Shown: in pieces, positions 41,998 to 50,644 of the stretch
Layout: every line of letters begins with the position of its first letter
How positions within the stretch are numbered: position 1 is the stretch's first letter
Assembly (NCBI GenBank): GCA_016702335.1
Contig: JADJEF010000018.1
Coordinates: forward strand, 620,001 to 684,000
Direction of reading: 5' to 3'
Source: Rhodocyclaceae bacterium
Lineage (GTDB): Bacteria > Pseudomonadota > Gammaproteobacteria > Burkholderiales > Rhodocyclaceae
DNA: 64,000 nucleotides
Notes under the pieces: model-generated
Told to the model about the DNA's origin: nothing
Database searches by the model: none
Seen by the model: the letters and a program-made list of their open reading frames with translations, nothing else
Position numbers and translations under genes: made by a program

Positions 41998-44900
41998 ATG
42001 CGCATCCATAGACAGCTCCTTGTCTACTTCGGTGTGCTCTCGGCGACGCTGTTTGCCTTGTTTTTTGCGCTGTGGTTTTACGGAATTCCGGCGCTGGGCA
42101 TCAAGGGTGTCTTCGAACTGGAGTACAAACGCTCCATTGTCGCGGTCGAAGCCCTGACGGATCGCGAGCGCACAATTCTGGAGCGCTCGATTCTTGAGCG
42201 TCGGCGCGAGTTGGCGCAAATTGCCGGCAACGAAAGCTTTTCGGCCTGGGTGAGCAAGGCCGCGGGTTTGGCGACCAAAGGAACGACATTGCCGTCCGCA
42301 CCGCCGGCGCTCAATCGCTGGCTGCAGCGAAGCTTCGAGAGCAATCCCGGAGCGTTCAGCTACCTGTACGTGACCCACCCCGATGGCGAGCGCCTGCTTT
42401 CTGCCACTGATAGTAGCCGGCTGCAGGTGCCTCAGGAGCATCGGGCAATGCTGGCGCAGGCCGTCCAGCCCGGTCTCGCCGAATTCGTTTATGTCGTCGA
42501 GGAAAGTGCCGGGGTATGGAGCGTGGTAATCACCCAGCAAGTGCCGGTCTTGGACAACGAGGGATCGCCCACGGGCGAACTCAACGGCATCCTCGTGGCG
42601 AGCATGCCGATTCGGATGAATGCCGACAGCAACGAACTGTTCCCCTATCTGGGCGAGAGCGGTTCGCTGGCGCTGCTCGATCGTGAACGTCGGCGGCTGG
42701 TGAGTGTAGCTACCACGTCGGGTGGTTTTGATACGGCGTACGCTACGTACGTCGCCTTCGGTTCCGACGGAGTGAACATCATTCGTGGCGCGGATGGAAA
42801 AGAGATGCTGCTGGCCTTCCGCCATGTCAATCTGGGGGCGGCCGACGGCTTGTCACTGGTTGCGGTGCGCAGCACCGACGAAGCGATGACCTCGATACGG
42901 CAAAGCGTAGCGCGCTTCGTCGCGCTGGTCGGGTTTTTCTTTCTCTCCGGCATGCTGCTGGTGTGGTTTGCCGCCACTCGCATGCGCCAGCAGGATGACC
43001 GGCTGATTGCTGCCAAGGACGCTGCCGAAGCATCGAGTCGCGCCAAGAGCGATTTTCTGGCCACCATGAGCCATGAAATCCGCACGCCGATGAATGGCAT
43101 TCTGGGCATGCTAAAACTGTTGCAGCACACCGAGCTGTCGGCGCAGCAACGCGACTACACCGCCAAGGCCGAAGGCGCCACCAAGGCGCTGCTGGGCATC
43201 ATCAACGACATCCTGGATTTTTCCAAGGTCGAAGCGGGGAAACTTGATTTGGAAAGCCACCCGTTTGCGCTGAGCGATCTGCTGCGCGACTTGTCGGTGG
43301 TGCTGGCGGCCAATCAAGGCGAAAAGCCGGTCGAGCTGCTCTACGACATCGACCCCACTGTGCCTGCCCGGCTGGTCGGCGACGACATGCGTTTGCGCCA
43401 GGTGTTACTCAATCTCGCGGGCAATGCACTCAAATTTACCGAGCAGGGCGAAGTGGTGATTGCATTGAAAATGCTGTCACCGGCGGCTGACGCCACGGGT
43501 CCGGCATGTGTCGAATTTTCCGTAACCGACAGCGGCATCGGCATTCCTGCCGACAAGATGCGCTACATCTTCGAAGGTTTCAGCCAGGCTGAATCTTCAA
43601 CGACCCGCCGCTTCGGAGGCACCGGGCTCGGGCTGGCGATCAGCAAGCGCTTTGTCGCACTGATGGGTGGAGAGTTGCAGGTACATAGCGCGCCAGGTAA
43701 GGGCAGCCGCTTTTTCTTTACGCTGTCGTTGGCACGCGCGGCGCTGGAAGGCGAAACACGGGTGCCTGCCAATAGTGACCACCCTCGGCAGGGGCTCAGC
43801 CAATTTCCCGTCCTGCCCGGCAATGGGCGGACCATGCGCGTCCTGATCGTTGATGACAACGCTACCGCGCGTGCGGTGATAAAAAATATGGCCGACAGCC
43901 TGGGCTGGGCCAACGAAAGCAGGGATAGCGGTGACGCGGCACTAGCCCGGCTTGCAGACAACACCTTGCCGCCCGTCGACATCGTTTTCATAGACTGGCG
44001 CATGCCCGGTCTGGACGGTTGGGAAACCGCCCGTCGTCTGCGCCAGCAGCATGGACAACTGGGGCTTTCGGCCAGCGAGCCGCGACGCCGGGCCGTCGAT
44101 GCGCCTATCGTCATCATGATCAGCAGCGGCGGCCACGCACAGCTCACCAGCAAGACCCGTCGCGAACTGGATCTGATTGATGGCTATCTGGTCAAGCCCG
44201 TGACGGTCAGCATGATTGTCGATGCAGTCGGCGAAGCCTGTGCCCGTCATTCCGGGCAGACCGTGGCACAAGCCATACCACATGATGGAAAGCAACTGGC
44301 CGGCCTGCACCTGCTGGTGGTCGACGACAATCTTCTCAATCAGCAGATCGCGCAGGAACTGCTGCAACGCAACGGGGCGCGGGTTGAGATTGCCGGCGGC
44401 GGCGTTGCGGCGGTGACCATGGCGCGCAATGCCGAGCCCCCTTTTGATGCCATCCTGATGGACATCCAGATGCCCGATATGGATGGCCTTGAGGCCACCC
44501 GCCGCCTGCGTGCCGACCCGGCCATGCCGCGCGTGCCTATCATCGCCATGACGGCCAACGCCATGGATTCCGACAAGGCCGCGTGCCGTGCTGCCGGTAT
44601 GGACGACCACGTGGCCAAACCGATCGATCTGGACAAGTTGCTGGCCACCCTGCTGCACCATGTCGGACGCCTGCCGGAGGCGGCAAGCGCCGTCTCGCCA
44701 GCGCCGACTTGCGGAAATCCCCCGGCTAACACCGGTAACACGGTAACTACAGATACCCCTGTCGTGCTGGATGTGGCCAATGCCGTTGCGCGACTGGGCG
44801 GCAGCGAGTCGCTTTATGAAACCGTCGCGGTATCGTTTGTCAGTGATGTTGCTGCGCTCATGGCGCAGTTGCAGGACGCGGCTGCGCGCAACGATGCGCA

Positions 44901-45405
44901 CGTCGCCATGCGCAGTGCGCACACAATCAAGGGCTTGGCCGCCACCATCGGTGCCATGGCCCTGTCGGCCGCCGCTGCAAATGCCGAGGCGGTCTACAAA
45001 CACGCGCTCGGGCAAGGCGACCCTGCGCTGGCAGTCGGCCTCGGTTCAGCCGCGCGGATCGGTGATCTGAGTCAGCATCTCGAGCAGGTACTGGCGACTT
45101 TGTCGGCTCGGCGAGCAGACACAGCAAACATGACAAGCCCACAGCGCGCACCGAATGCGCTACCGCTCACTGCTGCAGATCCCATGGCATCGCCAGAGCT
45201 GCTGGCCGAACTGGCCACGCTCGCTGAATTGCTCAAAGCACGCAACATGCGTTCGCTGGTCGCGTTTGAAACATTCCGAAAGGCCCATGCGCTAGCATTG
45301 GGCCCGCGCATCGATGTGCTGGCCGATGCCATCAACCGGCTCGATTTTGAACAAGCGCTGGCGGCCTGCCAGGCCCTTCAATCACTGACTCAAGAGGTTC
45401 CATGA
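41998..45405 (+). CDS. membrane hybrid histidine kinase (HK1: HisKA-HATPase-REC-REC-HPt)
   Basis: A 1135-aa BvgS/ArcB-like phosphorelay kinase. TM1 (~11-33); a periplasmic dCACHE-like sensor (~34-300); TM2 (~304-325, FVALVGFFFLSGMLLVWFAA). HisKA has His359 in ATMSHEIRTPMNGILG. HATPase (~465-580) has FGGTGLGLAISKR. REC1 (~610-745) has DWRMPGLDGW, REC2 (~765-885) has LMDIQMPDMDGLE, and HPt (~925-1010) has MRSAHTIKGLAAT. A further C-terminal helical region lies at ~1065-1130. AVSPAPTCGN in the REC2-HPt linker is a dispersed-repeat copy. Closely related to the kinase at 46436. Confidence 0.92.
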   Translation: MRIHRQLLVYFGVLSATLFALFFALWFYGIPALGIKGVFELEYKRSIVAVEALTDRERTILERSILERRRELAQIAGNESFSAWVSKAAGLATKGTTLPSAPPALNRWLQRSFESNPGAFSYLYVTHPDGERLLSATDSSRLQVPQEHRAMLAQAVQPGLAEFVYVVEESAGVWSVVITQQVPVLDNEGSPTGELNGILVASMPIRMNADSNELFPYLGESGSLALLDRERRRLVSVATTSGGFDTAYATYVAFGSDGVNIIRGADGKEMLLAFRHVNLGAADGLSLVAVRSTDEAMTSIRQSVARFVALVGFFFLSGMLLVWFAATRMRQQDDRLIAAKDAAEASSRAKSDFLATMSHEIRTPMNGILGMLKLLQHTELSAQQRDYTAKAEGATKALLGIINDILDFSKVEAGKLDLESHPFALSDLLRDLSVVLAANQGEKPVELLYDIDPTVPARLVGDDMRLRQVLLNLAGNALKFTEQGEVVIALKMLSPAADATGPACVEFSVTDSGIGIPADKMRYIFEGFSQAESSTTRRFGGTGLGLAISKRFVALMGGELQVHSAPGKGSRFFFTLSLARAALEGETRVPANSDHPRQGLSQFPVLPGNGRTMRVLIVDDNATARAVIKNMADSLGWANESRDSGDAALARLADNTLPPVDIVFIDWRMPGLDGWETARRLRQQHGQLGLSASEPRRRAVDAPIVIMISSGGHAQLTSKTRRELDLIDGYLVKPVTVSMIVDAVGEACARHSGQTVAQAIPHDGKQLAGLHLLVVDDNLLNQQIAQELLQRNGARVEIAGGGVAAVTMARNAEPPFDAILMDIQMPDMDGLEATRRLRADPAMPRVPIIAMTANAMDSDKAACRAAGMDDHVAKPIDLDKLLATLLHHVGRLPEAASAVSPAPTCGNPPANTGNTVTTDTPVVLDVANAVARLGGSESLYETVAVSFVSDVAALMAQLQDAAARNDAHVAMRSAHTIKGLAATIGAMALSAAAANAEAVYKHALGQGDPALAVGLGSAARIGDLSQHLEQVLATLSARRADTANMTSPQRAPNALPLTAADPMASPELLAELATLAELLKARNMRSLVAFETFRKAHALALGPRIDVLADAINRLDFEQALAACQALQSLTQEVP
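44689..44718 (+). repeat. dispersed repeat copy 7 (in HK1)
   Basis: It reads GCCGTCTCG, then the core CCAGCGCCGACTT, then GCGGAAAT. Encodes AVSPAPTCGN in the REC2-HPt linker. Confidence 0.9.
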
Positions 45406-46418
45406 CACATCCTGATCTGGCATCCAAATTGCGAAAACTTCACGCCCTGAGCGCAGCACTGGTGTTCGCGGGAATCATTGGCAGCGCCACTGTGACGCAG
45501 GCGGCCCCTGCCTATCCCGAGAGGCCGGTCCGTATCGTTGTTCCCTACGGCCCCAAGAGTGATACTGCCGGATACACCCGTCTGCTTGTCACCGCCGCCA
45601 GAAAAGTCATCGCCAGCAGCGAGTTCATCGAGGATCACAGAGTCGGTGATTCCGGCGCCATAGCAGCTTCCGAGGTCAAGCTGGCTCCGGCCGATGGGTA
45701 CACGTTGCTGATGGGGCGGGTCGGATCGCAAGTCATCGCACCGGCACTCAAGCCCTCGCTACCCTATCGCTGGAACGATTTCACATTCATTGGTGTCGTT
45801 GAAATCGATCCGTTGCTGTGCGCGGTACGCTCCGACTCGCCCTATACGTCGGCGCGCGAGCTGATGCACGCTCTGCGTGTCGCCCCGGGTACGTTGAAGT
45901 ACAGTCATTCCGGGACAGGCACTATCCAGAACGTCAGCGCACAATATCTGATGCGGCTTGCCGGTGCCAAATTCGGCTCGGTCGAGGGTGTGTCGTTTCC
46001 CGGCGGCCCCGAGGCGGCGACAGCGCTGATAGCAGAGCAGGTCAACTTTCTGTGCAGCAATGCCGCCAGCCTGGTGCAGCCGATCAAGGACGGCAAATTG
46101 CGCCCGCTGTTTACCACGGCTCCGGGGCGCATGCCCGGGCTGCCTGACGTCCCCAATGCCCGCGAAGTCGGTCTGCGTGACTTGAGCACCCTGAATGGCT
46201 GGAGCGTGCTGGTGGGTCCGCCCGGTCTGCCGGCACCGGTGATTGCGCGCTGGCGCGAGGCACTCAGACAGGTGGCAAAAGACCCCGGGTGGGTGGCGGC
46301 CATGACCGAACGTGGCGCGATGCCGGCCATCGGCACCACCAAGGATTCGGAACGCTTCATCAAGGAACAGGCAGAATTTTATGAGCGGCTGGCACCCTTG
46401 CTGAGGGCACAACAGTAA
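45402..46418 (+). CDS. tripartite-tricarboxylate-type binding protein (Bug/TctC family)
   Basis: A 338-aa secreted Bug protein. Signal peptide ~1-36 (ends VTQAAPAYPERP). Family motifs: RPVRIVVPYGPKSDTAGYTR, APADGYTLLMG, YRWNDFTFIGVV and GWSVLVGPPGLPAPVIARW. Bug proteins bind carboxylates and often act as sensors; no tctA or tctB transporter gene is nearby. The start overlaps the HK1 stop (ATGA), and HK2 follows after 17 bp. This placement suggests a signalling role. Confidence 0.9.
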   Translation: MTHPDLASKLRKLHALSAALVFAGIIGSATVTQAAPAYPERPVRIVVPYGPKSDTAGYTRLLVTAARKVIASSEFIEDHRVGDSGAIAASEVKLAPADGYTLLMGRVGSQVIAPALKPSLPYRWNDFTFIGVVEIDPLLCAVRSDSPYTSARELMHALRVAPGTLKYSHSGTGTIQNVSAQYLMRLAGAKFGSVEGVSFPGGPEAATALIAEQVNFLCSNAASLVQPIKDGKLRPLFTTAPGRMPGLPDVPNAREVGLRDLSTLNGWSVLVGPPGLPAPVIARWREALRQVAKDPGWVAAMTERGAMPAIGTTKDSERFIKEQAEFYERLAPLLRAQQ

Positions 46419-46435
46419 CGGGGAACGCAGCGCTC

Positions 46436-49400
46436 GTGTCCAAAGCACAGAAACTTTCCGTCGGCACTCGTAAGCGCAGCTTGCGCCGCCGCCTGCTTGA
46501 TAGCGCGGTGCTGCTGGTGGTATTGCTGGGCGGCCTGGCTGCATCCTGGTATGCCTACTCGCTGGCCAAGGCGGCGCAGGAGCAGCGGCAGCATGAGCAG
46601 TTGGGTGCCGCCGGCCAGGCGGTCATCGAGGGCTTTCACGCAGACCTGGTGCGCGCGATCGAAGCCGTACGCGCCACGGGCTTAATGGTGGCCAACCAGT
46701 CGTCGTTGCCGGCCGCCCAGTTCCAGTCTTTTGCTGGCAGCATCATGAATAACGCCCCGGCCTTGACTTCCCTGCAGTGGCAGCCGCAGGTGCCCGCAGA
46801 AAATCTGGCGGCTTTCGAGGCCGCTGCGCAGGGCAGCGGCATGAAGGATTATCGGGTCGTGGAAAATGATAACGGCCGCTTTGTTCGGGTGCGCCCCCGG
46901 GCGCATTACACCCCCATTTTGTACGCCTATCCTGAGGGTTCGGCACGGCTGGGGTTTGATCCGGCCAGTCTTGCGGACCGAAAAAACTCGAACCGTCTGG
47001 CTCAGGAAACCGGTCAGCCGGTGGGGTCCAAGGTGATCAAGCTGGTCAGCGCCAATCCGGCCATCCACAACCGGCACGGCTTGGTGATTACCAGTGCGGT
47101 GAATGCATCAAGCACGATCGCCAGCGCCGGTGCGGCCCTTGCACCACCGGGGCACCTGCTCGGTTTTGTCGCCGGACTCATTCTGGTCGATGACCTGTTT
47201 CGCGAGTCTGCCTTTCGCGCCGAGGCCGCCTATCTGGACATCCAGGCGTTTGACCTGACGAGCGATCCGCCACAGCAACTGTTTCCGACCGATGCCTCCG
47301 AAAGCACGACGAAAGCGGACGCCCAACCGGAAGCCAGCGCGAGTGATCTGAGTTTGACGGTGGATGTAGCAGGCCGTTCCTGGGAGGTAGTCCTGCGGCC
47401 GCACGCGCAGTTTTACTCCGGCGCGGGGCGCGATGCACCGCACTGGGTTCTGGGCGGCGGGATCGCCGGCACGCTGCTGCTGGTGCTGACCATTTTCATC
47501 ACCCAGCGCAGCACCAGGCGCATTGCCGAGTCGCAGGCACAGACCGATCTGGCAGAGAGGAATCTGCGCAACATCATTGAGGGTACCCAGGCGGGCACCT
47601 GGGAGTGGGATGTGCCCAGTGGCGCGCTCAGCCTGAATGAGCGCTGGCTGCAAATGTTTGGCTACACCCGCGCTGAGTTGGAGCCTCTGTCGATCGCGTT
47701 GTGGCAACAACTGGCCCACCCGGACGACTTCGCACTGGCCCAGGTCAAACTTGAACAACACTTTTCCGGCACCGCGCCTGGTTTCGACATGGAGATGCGC
47801 CTGCGCCACAAGAACGGGCATTGGCTATGGGTGCTGGCGCGCGGCAGCCTGATCACGCACACGCCCGATGGCGGGCCGGGCTTCATGGCCGGCACGCACA
47901 TGGATATTTCCGAGAGCAAGCGCCTGATTCAACAGGTCACCGACATCCGCACTGCGCTTGATGCCCATGCCATTGTCGGCATTACCGATATCAAAGGTGA
48001 CATCACCTATGCCAATGACAAATTCTGCGAAGTGTCGCAGTATTCACGCGCTGAGTTGCTGGGGCAGAACCACCGGCTGCTCAATTCCGGCGAGCATCCG
48101 CCGGAGTTCTTCGCCGACATGTGGCACGCCATTGCCACCGGCCATACCTGGAAAGGCGAAATTCGTAACCGCGCGAAAGGTGGTCACTTCTATTGGGTCG
48201 ATACCACCGTCGCACCGATTCTGGGCGACGATGGCCTGCCCGCTCAGTACATCGCCATTCGCTATGAAATCACCGAGAAGAAACAGCATGCCGAGTCGTT
48301 GCTGAGCGCGAAAGAAGCTGCCGAAGCCGCCAGCCGGGCCAAGAGTGACTTTCTTGCCACTATGAGTCACGAAATCCGCACACCGATGAACGGCATTCTG
48401 GGTATGCTCAAGTTGCTCGAGCACACCGAACTGAGCGCCCAGCAGCACGACTACACCGAAAAAGCCGAAGGGGCGACCAAGGCGCTGCTGGGCATCATCA
48501 ACGACATTCTGGATTTTTCCAAGATCGAGGCCGGCAAACTGGAGCTCGATTGCCGGCGCTTTGAACTGAGCGATTTGCTGCGCGACCTGTCGGTGGTGCT
48601 CTCTGCCAATCTGGGACAGAAAGACCTTGAAGTCCTGTTTGTGGTGGCCCCGGATGTGCCCAAGCGGCTGGTCGGTGATCCACTGCGCTTGCGCCAGATA
48701 TTGCTCAATCTGGCGGGCAATGCGCTCAAATTCACCGAACAGGGCGAGGTCGTCCTGGGTATTCGCCAGACGCAACGAACTCCTGACTATGCCGAACTGG
48801 AATTTTCGGTGCGCGACACCGGTATCGGCATTGCGGCAGACAAGCTGGGCTATATTTTCGAGGGCTTCAGCCAGGCCGAATCCTCGACTACCCGCCGCTT
48901 TGGCGGCACCGGACTTGGTCTGGCCATCAGCAAGCGGCTGGTGGCCTTGATGGGCGGTGAACTGCAGGTAGACAGCCAACTCGGTCAGGGCAGCTTTTTC
49001 TCCTTCAAGGCCCGCTTTGAGGTCATGACCGACGCTGCCGATGCTGCCACTACCGATGAGTGGGCAAGTTCGAGGGAACCGGTGCGGGTGTTAGTTGTCG
49101 ACGATAACGCGCTGGCGCGTGGGGTGCTGCTCCAGATGGCGAACTCCATGGGCTGGCAGTGCGATGCCGTCCACAGTGGTGAAGCCGCGCTGGCAAAGCT
49201 TTCAGCCGCTGACCGGCCCGGGTATCAGGTGGTTCTGATGGATTGGCGCATGCCGGGCATCGATGGCTGGGAAACCACGCGCCGGCTGCGCATTCAGGCC
49301 CGCGCGCAGCTAGGCGAGGCCATGCCCGCAGTGATCATGGTGACGGCGACCAGCCGGGAACAGCTGGCCGAAAAATCAACGAGAGAAATCGACCTTATCG

Positions 49401-50563
49401 ATGGCTATCTGGTCAAACCCATTACCGCTTCGATGCTCTACGACGCGGTGATGGATGCCACCGCCGAGAAACCCGGCCCGGTACGAAAGGTCCGCGCGCA
49501 GCAAGGCTCCGACCGTCTGGCCGGGCTGCGTCTGCTGGTGGTGGAAGACAACCTGCTCAATCAGCAAGTGGCGAAGGAGCTGTTGCAACGCAGTGGTGCC
49601 GAGGTCGAGATTGCCGGGGGCGGACTTGACGGGGTGAGTCAGGCGCTTGCCGCCATGGCAGCCGGCGCGCCGTTTGACGCGATCCTGATGGATGTGCAGA
49701 TGCCGGACATCGACGGGCTTGAGGCAACGCGGCGCATTCTCGCCCAGGCTACCGGGCCGACCGGCCCGATCATTGCCATGACCGCGAACGCCATGGACTC
49801 GGACAAAGAGGCCTGCCGTGCTGCGGGCATGGTAGACCATGTGGGCAAGCCGATTGATCTGGATCTGTTGGTCGCGACGATTTTGCGGCACGTCGGCCGC
49901 AAGGAAAGGAATGATGGGCAGAGTGCCGCCGCATCAACCGCCGTATCACCAGCGCCGACTTCCGAGAAGCTCATTCCGGTGCTCAACATTGACGCCGCCG
50001 TGAGCCGGCTGGGTGGTCAGCGTGAGTTTTATGATCAGGTCGCCCAGATGTTTCGTAGCGATGGTGCCCAGCAACTGGCCGAACTCAAGATTCAGTGGGC
50101 GCAGCTACACCACGCCGACGCAATGCGCAGCGCACATACGCTCAAGGGGCTGGCGGCCACCGTGGGGGCCGAGTTTCTCGCGAAGCAGGCGGCCGAGGCA
50201 GAAGGCTTGCTCAGGCAATCACCTGCCGCCCTGACAAGCGACCATGTGCTCGCGCTGGAGGCGGCCTTTGCCCACGTGCTGGAACAGCTTCCGGCCGATC
50301 CCGCATCCAAGGAAGCTTCGTCTGGCATGGCGTCGGGTGCCGATTCGTCCGAGCTGATCGCGGCCTTGAGTCGTCTGGCCGACTTGCTGGGCAAGCGAAA
50401 CATGCAGTCGACAAGCGTGTATGCAGAAATCCGGAAGTCGCACGGACCGGCGTTGGGGGCACAGCTGGAAACTCTTGACAGCGCAATGAGTCGGCTGGAT
50501 TTCCCCGGGGCGTTGAAGGCAGTTGAACAGTGGCTAGCGCATGGTTTTATGAAGCGAGGCTGA
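46436..50563 (+). CDS. membrane hybrid histidine kinase with CHASE and PAS domains (HK2)
   Basis: A 1375-aa hybrid kinase. TM1 (~20-44); periplasmic CHASE-type domain (~75-260; SLQWQPQVPAENLAAFE, YAYPEGSARLGFD); TM2 (~335-355). Two PAS domains (~375-490 with NIIEGTQAGTWEWDVPSG; ~500-615 with GITDIKGDITYANDKFCEVS). HisKA His645 in ATMSHEIRTPMNGILG, HATPase, REC1 (DWRMPGIDGWE), REC2 (LMDVQMPDIDGLE), HPt (MRSAHTLKGLAATVG). Start is GTG 46436. A dispersed-repeat copy codes AVSPAPTSEK in the REC2-HPt linker, as in HK1. The core resembles HK1 strongly, so the two probably arose by duplication and took different sensor domains. Confidence 0.92.
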   Translation: MSKAQKLSVGTRKRSLRRRLLDSAVLLVVLLGGLAASWYAYSLAKAAQEQRQHEQLGAAGQAVIEGFHADLVRAIEAVRATGLMVANQSSLPAAQFQSFAGSIMNNAPALTSLQWQPQVPAENLAAFEAAAQGSGMKDYRVVENDNGRFVRVRPRAHYTPILYAYPEGSARLGFDPASLADRKNSNRLAQETGQPVGSKVIKLVSANPAIHNRHGLVITSAVNASSTIASAGAALAPPGHLLGFVAGLILVDDLFRESAFRAEAAYLDIQAFDLTSDPPQQLFPTDASESTTKADAQPEASASDLSLTVDVAGRSWEVVLRPHAQFYSGAGRDAPHWVLGGGIAGTLLLVLTIFITQRSTRRIAESQAQTDLAERNLRNIIEGTQAGTWEWDVPSGALSLNERWLQMFGYTRAELEPLSIALWQQLAHPDDFALAQVKLEQHFSGTAPGFDMEMRLRHKNGHWLWVLARGSLITHTPDGGPGFMAGTHMDISESKRLIQQVTDIRTALDAHAIVGITDIKGDITYANDKFCEVSQYSRAELLGQNHRLLNSGEHPPEFFADMWHAIATGHTWKGEIRNRAKGGHFYWVDTTVAPILGDDGLPAQYIAIRYEITEKKQHAESLLSAKEAAEAASRAKSDFLATMSHEIRTPMNGILGMLKLLEHTELSAQQHDYTEKAEGATKALLGIINDILDFSKIEAGKLELDCRRFELSDLLRDLSVVLSANLGQKDLEVLFVVAPDVPKRLVGDPLRLRQILLNLAGNALKFTEQGEVVLGIRQTQRTPDYAELEFSVRDTGIGIAADKLGYIFEGFSQAESSTTRRFGGTGLGLAISKRLVALMGGELQVDSQLGQGSFFSFKARFEVMTDAADAATTDEWASSREPVRVLVVDDNALARGVLLQMANSMGWQCDAVHSGEAALAKLSAADRPGYQVVLMDWRMPGIDGWETTRRLRIQARAQLGEAMPAVIMVTATSREQLAEKSTREIDLIDGYLVKPITASMLYDAVMDATAEKPGPVRKVRAQQGSDRLAGLRLLVVEDNLLNQQVAKELLQRSGAEVEIAGGGLDGVSQALAAMAAGAPFDAILMDVQMPDIDGLEATRRILAQATGPTGPIIAMTANAMDSDKEACRAAGMVDHVGKPIDLDLLVATILRHVGRKERNDGQSAAASTAVSPAPTSEKLIPVLNIDAAVSRLGGQREFYDQVAQMFRSDGAQQLAELKIQWAQLHHADAMRSAHTLKGLAATVGAEFLAKQAAEAEGLLRQSPAALTSDHVLALEAAFAHVLEQLPADPASKEASSGMASGADSSELIAALSRLADLLGKRNMQSTSVYAEIRKSHGPALGAQLETLDSAMSRLDFPGALKAVEQWLAHGFMKRG
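49940..49969 (+). repeat. dispersed repeat copy 8 (in HK2)
   Basis: It reads GCCGTATCA, then the core CCAGCGCCGACTT, then CCGAGAAG. Encodes AVSPAPTSEK in the REC2-HPt linker, the position homologous to copy 7. Confidence 0.88.
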
Positions 50564-50606
50564 ACCGAGAAAGGCTTGGGTCAGGGCCTGAAAGAGATTG
50601 AAGCCT

Positions 50607-50614
50607 TGCTTAGT
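50607..50614 (+). repeat. target-site duplication, left
   Basis: TGCTTAGT, repeated exactly at 53111-53118, directly next to the left inverted repeat of the ISL3-family element. Eight bp is the usual duplication of this family. Confidence 0.92.
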
Positions 50615-50638
50615 GGGTATCCGATTTTCGTGATTGAA
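50615..50638 (+). repeat. ISL3-element inverted repeat, left
   Basis: Begins GGGTATCCGATTTT and ends TGATTGAA. It pairs with 53087-53110, with mismatches only at positions 3 and 14-16. Confidence 0.92.
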
Positions 50639-50644
50639 ACGGTG

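Noticed and set aside
43942..45015. A 357-codon minus-strand open frame inside the HK1 gene
   Set aside because: Shadow of the HK1 receiver domains; composition follows the opposite strand's codons.
50564..50606. Idea that the transposon truncated HK2 or the puuB-like gene
   Set aside because: Both genes end with complete domains and their own stops outside the target duplication; the insertion is intergenic.
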